Shown: positions 1 to 4,981 of the stretch, in pieces | Numbering within the stretch: the first letter of the stretch is position 1 | Layout of the letters: every line of letters begins with the position of its first letter | Source: Candidatus Saccharimonadota bacterium | GTDB taxonomy: Bacteria > Patescibacteriota > Saccharimonadia > Saccharimonadales > Saccharimonadaceae | Reading direction: 5' to 3' | Assembly (NCBI GenBank): GCA_028289095.1 | Contig: JAQGGY010000003.1 | Coordinates: 1 to 7,401, forward strand | DNA: 7,401 nucleotides | Position numbers and translations under genes: made by a program | Notes under the pieces: generated by a model | The model's input: only the letters and a program-made list of their open reading frames with translations | What the model was told of the DNA's origin: nothing | Databases searched by the model: none

Positions 1-25
1 TTACTTGGTTGATACTTTTAGCCAT
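1..25 (-). CDS. ssb: Single-stranded DNA-binding protein, N-terminal fragment (cut by window edge)
   Basis: Only the first eight codons are inside the window, reading MAKSINQV from an ATG at 25-23; the rest lies beyond the left edge. This matches the usual start of bacterial SSB (M-A-[KR]-S-[IL]-N-[QK]-V, entering the first OB-fold strand). The position fits too: rpsF, ssb and rpsR form a very widespread operon, and this start lies 6 bases after the rpsF stop. A GAGGA stretch inside the last rpsF codons, about 10-11 bases upstream, can act as ribosome binding site, so translation is probably coupled to rpsF. SSB coats single-stranded DNA during replication, repair and recombination. The call rests on eight residues plus gene order. 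Confidence 0.72.
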
Positions 26-31
26 ACCGGT

Positions 32-385
32 TTATTCCTCTTCTTTTGCGTCAGAATTGTTAGACGCGTTAGCTTTTGCTTCTTCGAGGGCTTTGCGTCC
101 CTTTTCATCAACAGTCACTAGTAAGTAACGAAGCACTTCTTCGGTGATGTTAAACGTGTTGCTAATCTTAAGTGGTGCGTCTGCAGGTAGTTTGACATCA
201 AAGTAAACGTACACAGCAAAATCTTGACGATTGATTTTGTAAGCAAGCTTTTTCTTGCCCCAATTGTCTTCTTTTACAATTTCACCGCCAGCAGTCGTGA
301 TAATATCACGGACCTTGGCAAGTGGGGTTTCTAGATCTGCTTCTAGATCAGGGTGAATCAGAACGGTTAGTTCGTATTCTTTCAT
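32..385 (-). CDS. rpsF: 30S ribosomal protein S6
   Basis: S6 binds the central domain of 16S rRNA as a heterodimer with S18 in the small-subunit platform. The 117-residue protein has the family layout: an MKEYELTVLIHPDLE first strand, a central WGKKKLAY motif (residues 42-49) and a late TEEVLRYLLV segment (81-90). About 20 charged or small residues follow (EEAKANASNN then an acidic end), a tail common in S6 and likely disordered. Length is normal for the family. The start is well supported: AGAGGAGGA lies just upstream with about 6-7 bases to the ATG, the strongest Shine-Dalgarno in the window. It is the first gene of a minus-strand operon continuing into ssb, and its leader carries two hairpins. 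Identification is secure; only the regulation is inferred. Confidence 0.97.
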   Translation of the reverse strand: MKEYELTVLIHPDLEADLETPLAKVRDIITTAGGEIVKEDNWGKKKLAYKINRQDFAVYVYFDVKLPADAPLKISNTFNITEEVLRYLLVTVDEKGRKALEEAKANASNNSDAKEEE

Positions 386-402
386 AGATTTCCTCCTCTG
401 GA

Positions 403-434
403 ATCCATTATGGATGCTTATATCTGGTATAAGC
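403..434 (-). promoter_or_regulatory. rpsF leader with two adjacent hairpins
   Basis: In minus-strand RNA, GCUUAUA/UAUAAGC (434-428 with 422-416) forms a perfect 7-bp stem with a 5-nt loop. Directly after it AUCCA/UGGAU (415-411 with 407-403) forms a 5-bp stem with a 3-nt loop. The rpsF Shine-Dalgarno begins a few bases further on. Many bacteria autoregulate rpsF through an S6:S18-binding leader, so an autoregulatory role is plausible by position. However, the CCG trinucleotide typical of the described S6:S18 leader motif is not present here, so this is either a diverged form or an unrelated structure. The pairing is read directly; the function is inferred. Confidence 0.4.
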
Positions 435-452
435 CGAGTTGATAACCTGTTA

Positions 453-461
453 ATTATAGCA
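453..461 (-). promoter_or_regulatory. Extended -10 promoter of the rpsF-ssb operon
   Basis: On the minus strand TGCTATAAT is a perfect consensus -10 hexamer (458-453) with the extended TG. No convincing -35 box exists at 16-18 bases (the 17-base position reads TAGTAT), so recognition would depend on the extended -10. Transcription would start near 446, leaving a leader of about 60 nt with the two hairpins. The same 12 bases, TTTTGCTATAAT, occur in the ftsK promoter. Confidence 0.72.
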
Positions 462-466
462 AAATC

Positions 467-475
467 TGTGGATAA
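467..475 (-). promoter_or_regulatory. Perfect DnaA box next to the rpsF promoter
   Basis: TTATCCACA on the minus strand equals the high-affinity DnaA box consensus TTATNCACA. It lies 8 bases upstream of the rpsF -10 hexamer, in the spacer/-35 zone, and between that promoter and the divergent promoter of the 598 gene. DnaA bound here would be placed to affect one or both. It is the only perfect copy I found in the window, so this is not an origin. A chance match in 7.4 kb is possible (roughly one in twenty). Confidence 0.4.
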
Positions 476-490
476 ATACTACCCCTGTAA

Positions 491-518
491 TTGATTAATC
501 GTTAGAACATGGTATGAT
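491..518 (+). promoter_or_regulatory. Promoter of the 598/1039 gene pair
   Basis: TTGATT (491-496) and TATGAT (513-518) are separated by 16 bases, and TG at 510-511 gives an extended -10 (TGGTATGAT). Transcription would start near 525 and give a leader of about 73 nt before the ATG at 598. It diverges from the rpsF promoter, about 33 bases away between the -10/-35 edges. Confidence 0.65.
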
Positions 519-532
519 GAAAAAACATTGTT

Positions 533-588
533 GAGTCCTCGTATGCTGGACTCCAATAGGAGTTTGACAAGAGGACCTTAGACTAAGG
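533..588 (+). promoter_or_regulatory. Structured leader with competing hairpins and a 12-codon upstream ORF
   Basis: Three pairings can form. GAGTCC (533-538) pairs with GGACTC (548-553); GTCCTC (535-540) pairs with GAGGAC (571-576) and excludes the first; CCTTA (576-580) pairs with TAAGG (584-588), which overlaps the Shine-Dalgarno AAGGA of the 598 gene. A short frame, MLDSNRSLTRGP, runs from ATG 543 to TAG 581; its start lies in the apical loop of the first hairpin and it ends 16 bases before the main ATG. Ribosomes on it would cover the arms that mask the downstream site. The short frame has no clear ribosome binding site, and the last stem is only 5 bp with a 3-nt loop, so regulation is conjecture. 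Confidence 0.3.
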
Positions 589-597
589 AAAATACTC

Positions 598-1029
598 ATG
601 GGAACAGCAGAAGACGCATTGCGAGCACGTATTGAAACCAATCGACAGCAGTACGAGGAAGCTCGACAGCGCCTTATAGGCGAAGTAAAGCAAGAACTCG
701 CAACCGCGCACACTTGGCTGGAAGCAAATAACTGGCCTGGCGGTAGCCTGATGCCCTATTCACACGAAGACGGCGATTTGGGTGCCATGTGGTATGTAGG
801 CAAAGCGGATAATTTTATACGCGGCGCCATACTATACTGCGATTCAACTGGCAATCTGGTGCGGAGAGGTGCGGAACGTATCGAAGTACTTGATGAAGCC
901 GGGTATGCAGCAATAAACCCGACGGTACTTGCGCAGTACGTCATCCCAGGCATCAAACGCATCGTGACGCGATTACAGGCCGAACTTGATTCGAAGACCG
1001 ACACAACCGACTTACAATCAACGAAATAG
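598..1029 (+). CDS. Uncharacterised 143-aa protein, WLEANNWP family, copy A
   Basis: I do not recognise this family. The protein appears soluble, with no signal peptide or membrane segment. Residues 3-45 read as a charged, probably helical segment ending in WLEANNWP (40-47). A central part follows with AMWYVGKAD (63-71) and YCDSTGNL (80-87), and then a second helical stretch (105-131) with a polar tail. The ATG at 598 has AAGGA about 8 bases upstream. The neighbour at 1039 is a diverged tandem paralog that shares the MGxAE start, the WLEANNWP core, the MW[YF][VL]GK element and the C.DS.G element in the same order. The two are probably co-transcribed from the promoter at 491-518 to the terminator at 1448-1484, on the strand opposite to the housekeeping genes on both sides. 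Real gene: likely. Function: unknown. Confidence 0.8.
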   Translation: MGTAEDALRARIETNRQQYEEARQRLIGEVKQELATAHTWLEANNWPGGSLMPYSHEDGDLGAMWYVGKADNFIRGAILYCDSTGNLVRRGAERIEVLDEAGYAAINPTVLAQYVIPGIKRIVTRLQAELDSKTDTTDLQSTK

Positions 1030-1038
1030 AGGCATGCC

Positions 1039-1431
1039 ATGGGAAAAGCAGAAGAAGTACTAACAGAACGATGGGCGGCACGAGATCGCTGGAAAATCAG
1101 CACAGAAGAGGCTCAAGTACTATGCGACAATCTTCGAGAAGAGATTGCGACAACGCTTGCGTGGCTGGAAGCGAATAACTGGCCCGATACAATCAATGAT
1201 CACGTGGCGCTCGTGCAGAATCCTACTGAAGGCGCCGGCCTAACAGAACGACGCGCCATGTGGTTCCTTGGCAAAATAGACGGTGTAGAATTTTGCCTCG
1301 ATTCTATTGGTAAGATCTGGATGGCATCCGAGAATACCGATTTTAAAAAGCGTATCGTCGAACTTGCTAATCTGCATATGAAGGAACTGTTGTTCTGTGC
1401 GCAACAAATTCCATCCATCTGTACTACCTAA
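1039..1431 (+). CDS. Uncharacterised 130-aa protein, WLEANNWP family, copy B
   Basis: Tandem paralog of the preceding gene, starting 9 bases after its stop with AGAGG at 1028-1032 as ribosome binding site, which overlaps the upstream stop and suggests translational coupling. It shares with copy A an MGKAEEVL start, AWLEANNWP (41-49), AMWFLGK (73-79) and FCLDSIGK (85-92). Between the first two shared blocks it is longer than A (residues 50-72), and its C-terminus is shorter and ends in ICTT. At the DNA level the core TGGCTGGAAGC.AATAACTGG is nearly identical (715-737 versus 1162-1184, one difference over 23 bases), while the rest has diverged widely. No membrane segment, signal peptide or known catalytic motif is visible. 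Function is unknown. A paired or heteromeric partner of copy A is one option, inferred only from adjacency. Confidence 0.8.
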   Translation: MGKAEEVLTERWAARDRWKISTEEAQVLCDNLREEIATTLAWLEANNWPDTINDHVALVQNPTEGAGLTERRAMWFLGKIDGVEFCLDSIGKIWMASENTDFKKRIVELANLHMKELLFCAQQIPSICTT

Positions 1432-1447
1432 AGGAGATCCCCTCGTC

Positions 1448-1484
1448 AAACGACCCCGCCGTAACCAGGCGGGGTCGTTTTATA
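1448..1484 (+). terminator. Intrinsic terminator of the paralog pair
   Basis: AAACGACCCCGCC (1448-1460) pairs perfectly with GGCGGGGTCGTTT (1468-1480), a 13-bp stem with a 7-nt loop, followed by a short TTTTAT-type tail. It lies 16 bases after the stop of the 1039 gene. Its left foot, CGTCAAACGACCCC, is repeated at the next terminator. Confidence 0.9.
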
Positions 1485-1510
1485 TTCACATTCACGCTTG
1501 TTCAATCAAC

Positions 1511-1536
1511 TGTCAGGTCATTTGAAATGCGTGACA
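1511..1536 (+). promoter_or_regulatory. Nested inverted repeat upstream of the 1637 promoter (operator candidate)
   Basis: TGTCA (1511-1515) and TGACA (1532-1536) flank an inner palindrome CATTTGAAATG (1519-1529), with 3- and 2-base gaps. The inner arm has a 1-base centre, so it suits a dimeric DNA-binding protein better than an RNA hairpin, and no T-tract follows. It ends 16 bases before the -35 box of the 1637 gene, where an activator or repressor could act. No regulator is encoded nearby in the window. Confidence 0.3.
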
Positions 1537-1552
1537 AAAACAGAGGAATAAG

Positions 1553-1581
1553 TTGACTTTTTGTAGTGTTAGTGGTATTAT
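1553..1581 (+). promoter_or_regulatory. Promoter of the 1637 gene
   Basis: TTGACT (1553-1558) and TATTAT (1576-1581) are spaced by 17 bases, with an extended TG at 1573-1574 (TGGTATTAT). It is the best complete sigma-70-type promoter on the plus strand here. Transcription would start near 1588, giving a leader of about 49 nt. The TGGTAT part matches the promoter at 491-518. Confidence 0.8.
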
Positions 1582-1636
1582 ATATTTAAGTACATCATTA
1601 GGTGTGCATAGTTTGACAATTTGAAAGGCGAAGGTC

Positions 1637-2080
1637 ATGCCCTCCCTTAACGACGAACAGATTGAAATCCTTGACAACGCACTCAAAGCCTACGACGTTC
1701 TACTTATTGAATCGGTAGGATTTTTTGAAGACTCAGACACCGATACAGAGTCGAGCGTAACAAGCATACTCTGGTTCACCGCCATCAGCGACCAGCTTCA
1801 GAGTGATTTTTCTGGCACCGACCACCGTAGCGAATCGTCTTTCTTTTTCAAAGACGACCAGCGTGGTGATGGCGGAAAAATCATGGTAATATATCAGTTT
1901 GCCTCACGCAGGCTTGGAATTACCGAATCGATTCACGCCGAGGGCGATGAGTATGACGGCAGAATGCATATCGGCGACATCATCGAAGAAGTCAAGCGAG
2001 ACTACTCGCTACGTGAACTCCCTATCGAGATGTACACTACGTTGTTAAGCAAGGTCAATGGACGCATTCAGCGACACTAA
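1637..2080 (+). CDS. Uncharacterised acidic 147-aa protein
   Basis: I do not recognise this protein. It starts with a predicted helix (residues 4-25, LNDEQIEILDNALKAYD), followed by a low-complexity acidic/serine stretch EDSDTDTESS (31-40). A mixed middle includes SILWFTAISDQLQ (43-55), SSFFFKDD (67-74) and the strand-like KIMVIYQFASRRLGI (81-95), before a helical C-terminus (112-145). It is rich in Asp and Glu, looks soluble and has no signal peptide. The ATG at 1637 is preceded by AAAGG (1624-1628) at about 8 bases. It forms a single-gene unit with its own promoter and terminator. It shows no clear similarity to the pair upstream, but shares AGTTTGACAA in the leader and the terminator foot with that unit. 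Function unknown. Confidence 0.78.
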   Translation: MPSLNDEQIEILDNALKAYDVLLIESVGFFEDSDTDTESSVTSILWFTAISDQLQSDFSGTDHRSESSFFFKDDQRGDGGKIMVIYQFASRRLGITESIHAEGDEYDGRMHIGDIIEEVKRDYSLRELPIEMYTTLLSKVNGRIQRH

Positions 2081-2110
2081 GAGTTGACCTGACACCCTTA
2101 TCGCCCGTCA

Positions 2111-2153
2111 AACGACCCCCGTTATGCTTTTATGCTAACGGGGGCGTTTTAAT
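2111..2153 (+). terminator. Intrinsic terminator between convergent 1637 gene and pilin
   Basis: AACG-A-CCCCCGTTA (2111-2124) pairs with TAACGGGGG-CGTT (2135-2148) around one bulged A, followed by TTTTAATTT. It serves the plus-strand 1637 gene. The minus-strand pilin mRNA would enter the same hairpin right after its stop, but meets only TCGTTTG afterwards, so termination in that direction would be weaker. Confidence 0.85.
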
Positions 2154-2594
2154 TTAGCACGCCGCCAAACTCCACCATCCAATACCAGCATTATTTACAC
2201 CCATATGACATGCTGTCTTTGCCTCGTAGGAAATTCGAATACCATACGAGCCACTCGCGGCCGTATTGCGCACGTACTGATAATTCATCAGGCTTGTGTT
2301 AGGATCGTTCGGTATTCTAGAGATATATGTAGGAACGAGCGCTGTAGACAAGGTAGATAACGGATAGCCAACGCCATCAGTTCCTACGGAAGGATAAATA
2401 CTATTGTCTACACGGTACATCTCTAAAGCTTTCTGTATGCCGCCAATATCACTCGTACGCGTCACGTCGCGCGCGCGTTGCTGAACGCCATTATATGCCA
2501 CGATCGTAATCGCCGCTAAGATACCGATAACGACGATGACGATCAATAATTCTACAATCGTAAAGCCGTGTTGTCTGTTTGTGTTGCCCATCAT
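2154..2594 (-). CDS. Type IV pilin-like protein (prepilin, class III signal)
   Basis: Subunit of a type IV pilus or related secretion/competence pseudopilus, inserted in the membrane and processed by a prepilin peptidase. Residues 1-10 are a short, partly basic leader ending in Gly10. Cleavage would fall before F11, giving FTIVELL with the conserved Glu at mature position 5 (E15). A hydrophobic helix follows (about 11-34), then the usual YNGVQQRARD transition and a compact polar head. Two cysteines, C129 and C146 (the last residue), could close a C-terminal disulfide loop as in many pilins. Length (146) is typical. No pilus assembly ATPase, platform or peptidase gene is nearby, so its machinery must be elsewhere. 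The start offers two adjacent ATGs; no Shine-Dalgarno is visible and a -10 box lies about 10 bases upstream. Which pilin type it is cannot be told. Confidence 0.93.
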   Translation of the reverse strand: MMGNTNRQHGFTIVELLIVIVVIGILAAITIVAYNGVQQRARDVTRTSDIGGIQKALEMYRVDNSIYPSVGTDGVGYPLSTLSTALVPTYISRIPNDPNTSLMNYQYVRNTAASGSYGIRISYEAKTACHMGVNNAGIGWWSLAAC

Positions 2595-2604
2595 ACTTAT
2601 GGCT

Positions 2605-2634
2605 ATTGTACCGTATTTTAAACAAGCTTTACAA
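2605..2634 (-). promoter_or_regulatory. Promoter of the pilin gene, probably leaderless
   Basis: On the minus strand TTGTAA (2634-2629) and TACAAT (2610-2605) are spaced by 18 bases in the gap after ftsK. The -10 ends only about 10 bases before the ATG at 2594, so transcription would begin within a few bases of the start codon. This fits the lack of a Shine-Dalgarno sequence. Confidence 0.55.
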
Positions 2635-2642
2635 GGACTAGA

Positions 2643-4883
2643 TTAAACGCCGTCACCACTGCCAAGGTCATCAAGGCTGTTGATCAACACTTCACGTGGC
2701 CGTGAGCCGTCAGCGGCGCCAATTACGCCTTGTTCTTCCATCTGCTCAATAATACGGGCTGCACGGGCATAGCCGATGCGCAGGCGACGCTGTAACAGGC
2801 TAGTGCTAGCCTTGCCACTATCAACCACGACACGCAGGGCGTCTTTGTACATATCGTCATCACCACCACCATCAAAGTCCATCACTACCCCTCCCTTGCC
2901 GTTCAACTGCACTGGCTGCGAAATAATTTCGTCATTGTACTGCGGTGCGGATTGCATACGCAAATGCTCGGTGATTTTTACGACTTCTTCGTCCATCACC
3001 CAAGCACCCTGGATACGGCGGGCTTTGCTTTTACCAGAATCAAGGAATAGCATGTCACCTTGTCCTAGTAATTTTTCGGCACCGACTTGATCCATAATGA
3101 TACGGCTTTCCACCTGGCCAGCAACTGTAAAAGCGATCCTAGCTGGAATGTTGGCCTTGATTAAGCCAGTAATAACGTCGGCACGCGGGCTTTGCGTCGC
3201 AAGTACCAAATGGATACCGACCGCACGGGCCTTTTGCGCCAAGCGAACAATTAAGGCTTCAACGTCACGCGACGCGACCATCATCAGGTCAGCCAACTCG
3301 TCGATGACAATCACAATGTATGGCATTGCTCCATCGTCTACGCGTTGTTCATGGCCATCTTCGTCAGCGACAGATATTTTTTTACTGCCTGAGCGAATTT
3401 TCTGATTATAGCTTTTAATGTCGCGTAATTTTTCTTCGGCAAGTAATTTATAGCGACGTTCCATTTCGTTGACTGCCCACTTTAGTGCACTAATGGTCTT
3501 TTCAGGTTCGGTAATGACCTGCGTTAACAGATGCGGAATATCCTCGTACGGTGCCATTTCAACCTGCTTAGGGTCGACCAAGATCAGCTTCATTTCACTT
3601 GGACTGTTCCGATATAACAAGCTAGTAAGTAGCGTATTAATCATGACGGATTTACCACTACCGGTCTGACCAGCGATCAAAAGGTGAGGCATTTTATTCA
3701 ATTCACCGACTACTGCTTCGCCGGAGATGTCTTTTCCTATCGCGAAACTCAGTGGTTCCTGTGCAGTGCGCCACTGTTTGGCTGACAAGATTCCGTGCAA
3801 GCGAACATCCGCTGCTTTGCGGTTTGGTACTTCAATGCCAACAGCACGCTGACCAGGAATCGGCGCTTCGATACGCAAACTTTGTGCCGCTAGATTAAGG
3901 GCGATATTGGTTTCCAGGGCAGTAATACGCGTTAATTTCACACCACTTGGCGGCTTTAAGGTGTATTGCGTTACCTTTGGCCCAATGTTAGCGCCTTCCA
4001 TTTCAACATCAATATTAAATTCAGCTAATGTATCACGAATTGTCTGCGCATTTTGCTGAACATCGCCGGCATCGGCCGGTGATTGCTTCTTTTCAAGTAG
4101 ATCAAGACTTGGTGATTGCCAATTTGGATCGCTGACCGTCACTAATGCGGCGCGGTCTTCGGCGGCTTTATCTTGCTGAACACTACCCTTCATACTAGAA
4201 CGGCGCAGCATTTTTTTATCTTCGGCAGCAACTTCTTCTGCACCCAGCATTGGTACGCCGGCATTCAATTTCAACTCACCGATTGTCGATGGACGAGGCG
4301 CGTCAGCTGCGGCAACTTTGCGCATAACCTTGATATTCCGGTCTTGGTCTTCACGTTCGGTACGGGACAGCTCCCATAATTTTTTTATAACGGAAATCGG
4401 TGAAATGCGTAGAACAAATAATGTTGTCACGATAATCAGGAGGATATATATAAATATACCGACACCGCTACTGACCATGGCAAGCATTGCACTGTTTGCA
4501 ACTTCGCCAACAAAGCCACCTGTTGGCTCGCCATTACTTTTCATTAGGCCAAACAAGCCGGCAAACCACACAATAAGCATGGTTGTGGCGAACTTTGTTA
4601 CGAATGGGATGCGGTTATTTTCTGCACGAAAGATTTCGACGGCAATATAGATGAACAAGATAGGAATGATATATTCCGCGTAGCCGATCGTTTGTACCGC
4701 ACTGTTATGTAACCATTCCAGAATTGGCCCACCTGCACCAAACCATGTCACGACTAAAAACAGCGAGATGGCGATCATAAAGAGCGCGCCGACTTGCGCC
4801 CAAAAACCGCTCGGCAACCTATGCTGCGGAGCATCTGACTGGGTGTTCTTTTTTTTGCGTGTTGATTTTTTACGTTTTGCCAT
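2643..4883 (-). CDS. ftsK: FtsK/SpoIIIE-type DNA translocase
   Basis: Membrane-anchored, ATP-driven motor that pumps chromosomal DNA through the division septum and links segregation to cell division. The 746-residue protein has the full layout: a Lys/Arg-rich N-terminus, four predicted membrane helices (about 28-50, 67-85, 97-115, 133-159), a linker to about 270, and the alpha/beta motor. Walker A is GQTGSGKS (405-412) and Walker B IVIVIDELAD (523-532). LVDPKQVEM (435-443) and LATQSPRADVITGLIKANIPAR family motifs also lie in the motor. A C-terminal winged-helix gamma domain (about 685-735, RRLRIGYARAARIIEQMEEQG), which in relatives reads polar DNA motifs, ends the protein. Length is close to SpoIIIE and shorter than E. 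coli FtsK, whose linker is long. Nothing appears broken. No Shine-Dalgarno precedes the ATG, which lies just after a TATAAT. It is followed by the pilin gene 48 bases on. Confidence 0.97.
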   Translation of the reverse strand: MAKRKKSTRKKKNTQSDAPQHRLPSGFWAQVGALFMIAISLFLVVTWFGAGGPILEWLHNSAVQTIGYAEYIIPILFIYIAVEIFRAENNRIPFVTKFATTMLIVWFAGLFGLMKSNGEPTGGFVGEVANSAMLAMVSSGVGIFIYILLIIVTTLFVLRISPISVIKKLWELSRTEREDQDRNIKVMRKVAAADAPRPSTIGELKLNAGVPMLGAEEVAAEDKKMLRRSSMKGSVQQDKAAEDRAALVTVSDPNWQSPSLDLLEKKQSPADAGDVQQNAQTIRDTLAEFNIDVEMEGANIGPKVTQYTLKPPSGVKLTRITALETNIALNLAAQSLRIEAPIPGQRAVGIEVPNRKAADVRLHGILSAKQWRTAQEPLSFAIGKDISGEAVVGELNKMPHLLIAGQTGSGKSVMINTLLTSLLYRNSPSEMKLILVDPKQVEMAPYEDIPHLLTQVITEPEKTISALKWAVNEMERRYKLLAEEKLRDIKSYNQKIRSGSKKISVADEDGHEQRVDDGAMPYIVIVIDELADLMMVASRDVEALIVRLAQKARAVGIHLVLATQSPRADVITGLIKANIPARIAFTVAGQVESRIIMDQVGAEKLLGQGDMLFLDSGKSKARRIQGAWVMDEEVVKITEHLRMQSAPQYNDEIISQPVQLNGKGGVVMDFDGGGDDDMYKDALRVVVDSGKASTSLLQRRLRIGYARAARIIEQMEEQGVIGAADGSRPREVLINSLDDLGSGDGV

Positions 4884-4894
4884 ATATGTTCTTT

Positions 4895-4900
4895 ATTATA
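4895..4900 (-). promoter_or_regulatory. Second, start-proximal -10 box of ftsK
   Basis: A perfect TATAAT on the minus strand lies 11 bases before the ftsK ATG; use of it would give a near-leaderless mRNA. It has no extended TG and only a poor -35. A small hairpin, AGCG-AAAA-CGCT (4912-4901), lies right next to it. It may be a minor promoter or simply AT-rich leader. Confidence 0.3.
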
Positions 4901-4929
4901 AGCGTTTTCGCTACTGATTGATACGTCAT

Positions 4930-4958
4930 ATTATAGCAAAAAATACTACAAATTGCAA
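4930..4958 (-). promoter_or_regulatory. Main ftsK promoter
   Basis: On the minus strand TTGCAA (4958-4953), a 17-base spacer and a consensus TATAAT (4935-4930) preceded by TGC form a strong extended -10 promoter. Transcription would start near 4923 with a leader of about 40 nt. The -10 region TTTTGCTATAAT is identical to that of rpsF. Confidence 0.8.
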
Positions 4959-4975
4959 TAGGCTTATGCTATATT
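4947..4975 (+). promoter_or_regulatory. Divergent plus-strand promoter in the ftsK-RNase J gap
   Basis: TGCTATATT (4967-4975) is an extended -10 with five of six consensus bases in the hexamer. The matching -35 position, 17 bases upstream, reads TACAAA and is weak. It lies back to back with the ftsK promoter, and the two -35 positions adjoin. The start would be near 4982, with nothing but the terminator at 5051-5090 downstream. Confidence 0.4.
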
Positions 4976-4981
4976 AGCGGC

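Noticed and set aside
467..475. Replication origin based on the DnaA box
   Set aside because: Only one perfect box was seen; there is no cluster, no AT-rich unwinding region typical of an origin, and no dnaA gene.
564..569. Consensus TTGACA as a -35 box directly before the 598 gene
   Set aside because: No -10 lies at 16-18 bases, where the ribosome binding site of the gene is. The promoter at 491-518 is better.
756..1449. Minus-strand frames of 69-115 codons opposite the unknown paralogs
   Set aside because: They have no promoter or ribosome binding site and lack the internal similarity that the plus-strand pair shows. The plus-strand frames have good start signals.
2084..2110. TTGACC after the 1637 gene as a promoter
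   Set aside because: No -10 is present at proper spacing, and the terminator follows at once.
1444..2119. Integron-like recombination sites, because the same sequence repeats after each unknown gene
   Set aside because: GTCAAAC/GTTTGAC does not fit the RYYYAAC/GTTRRRY core, the elements act as ordinary T-tailed terminators, and no integrase is present.
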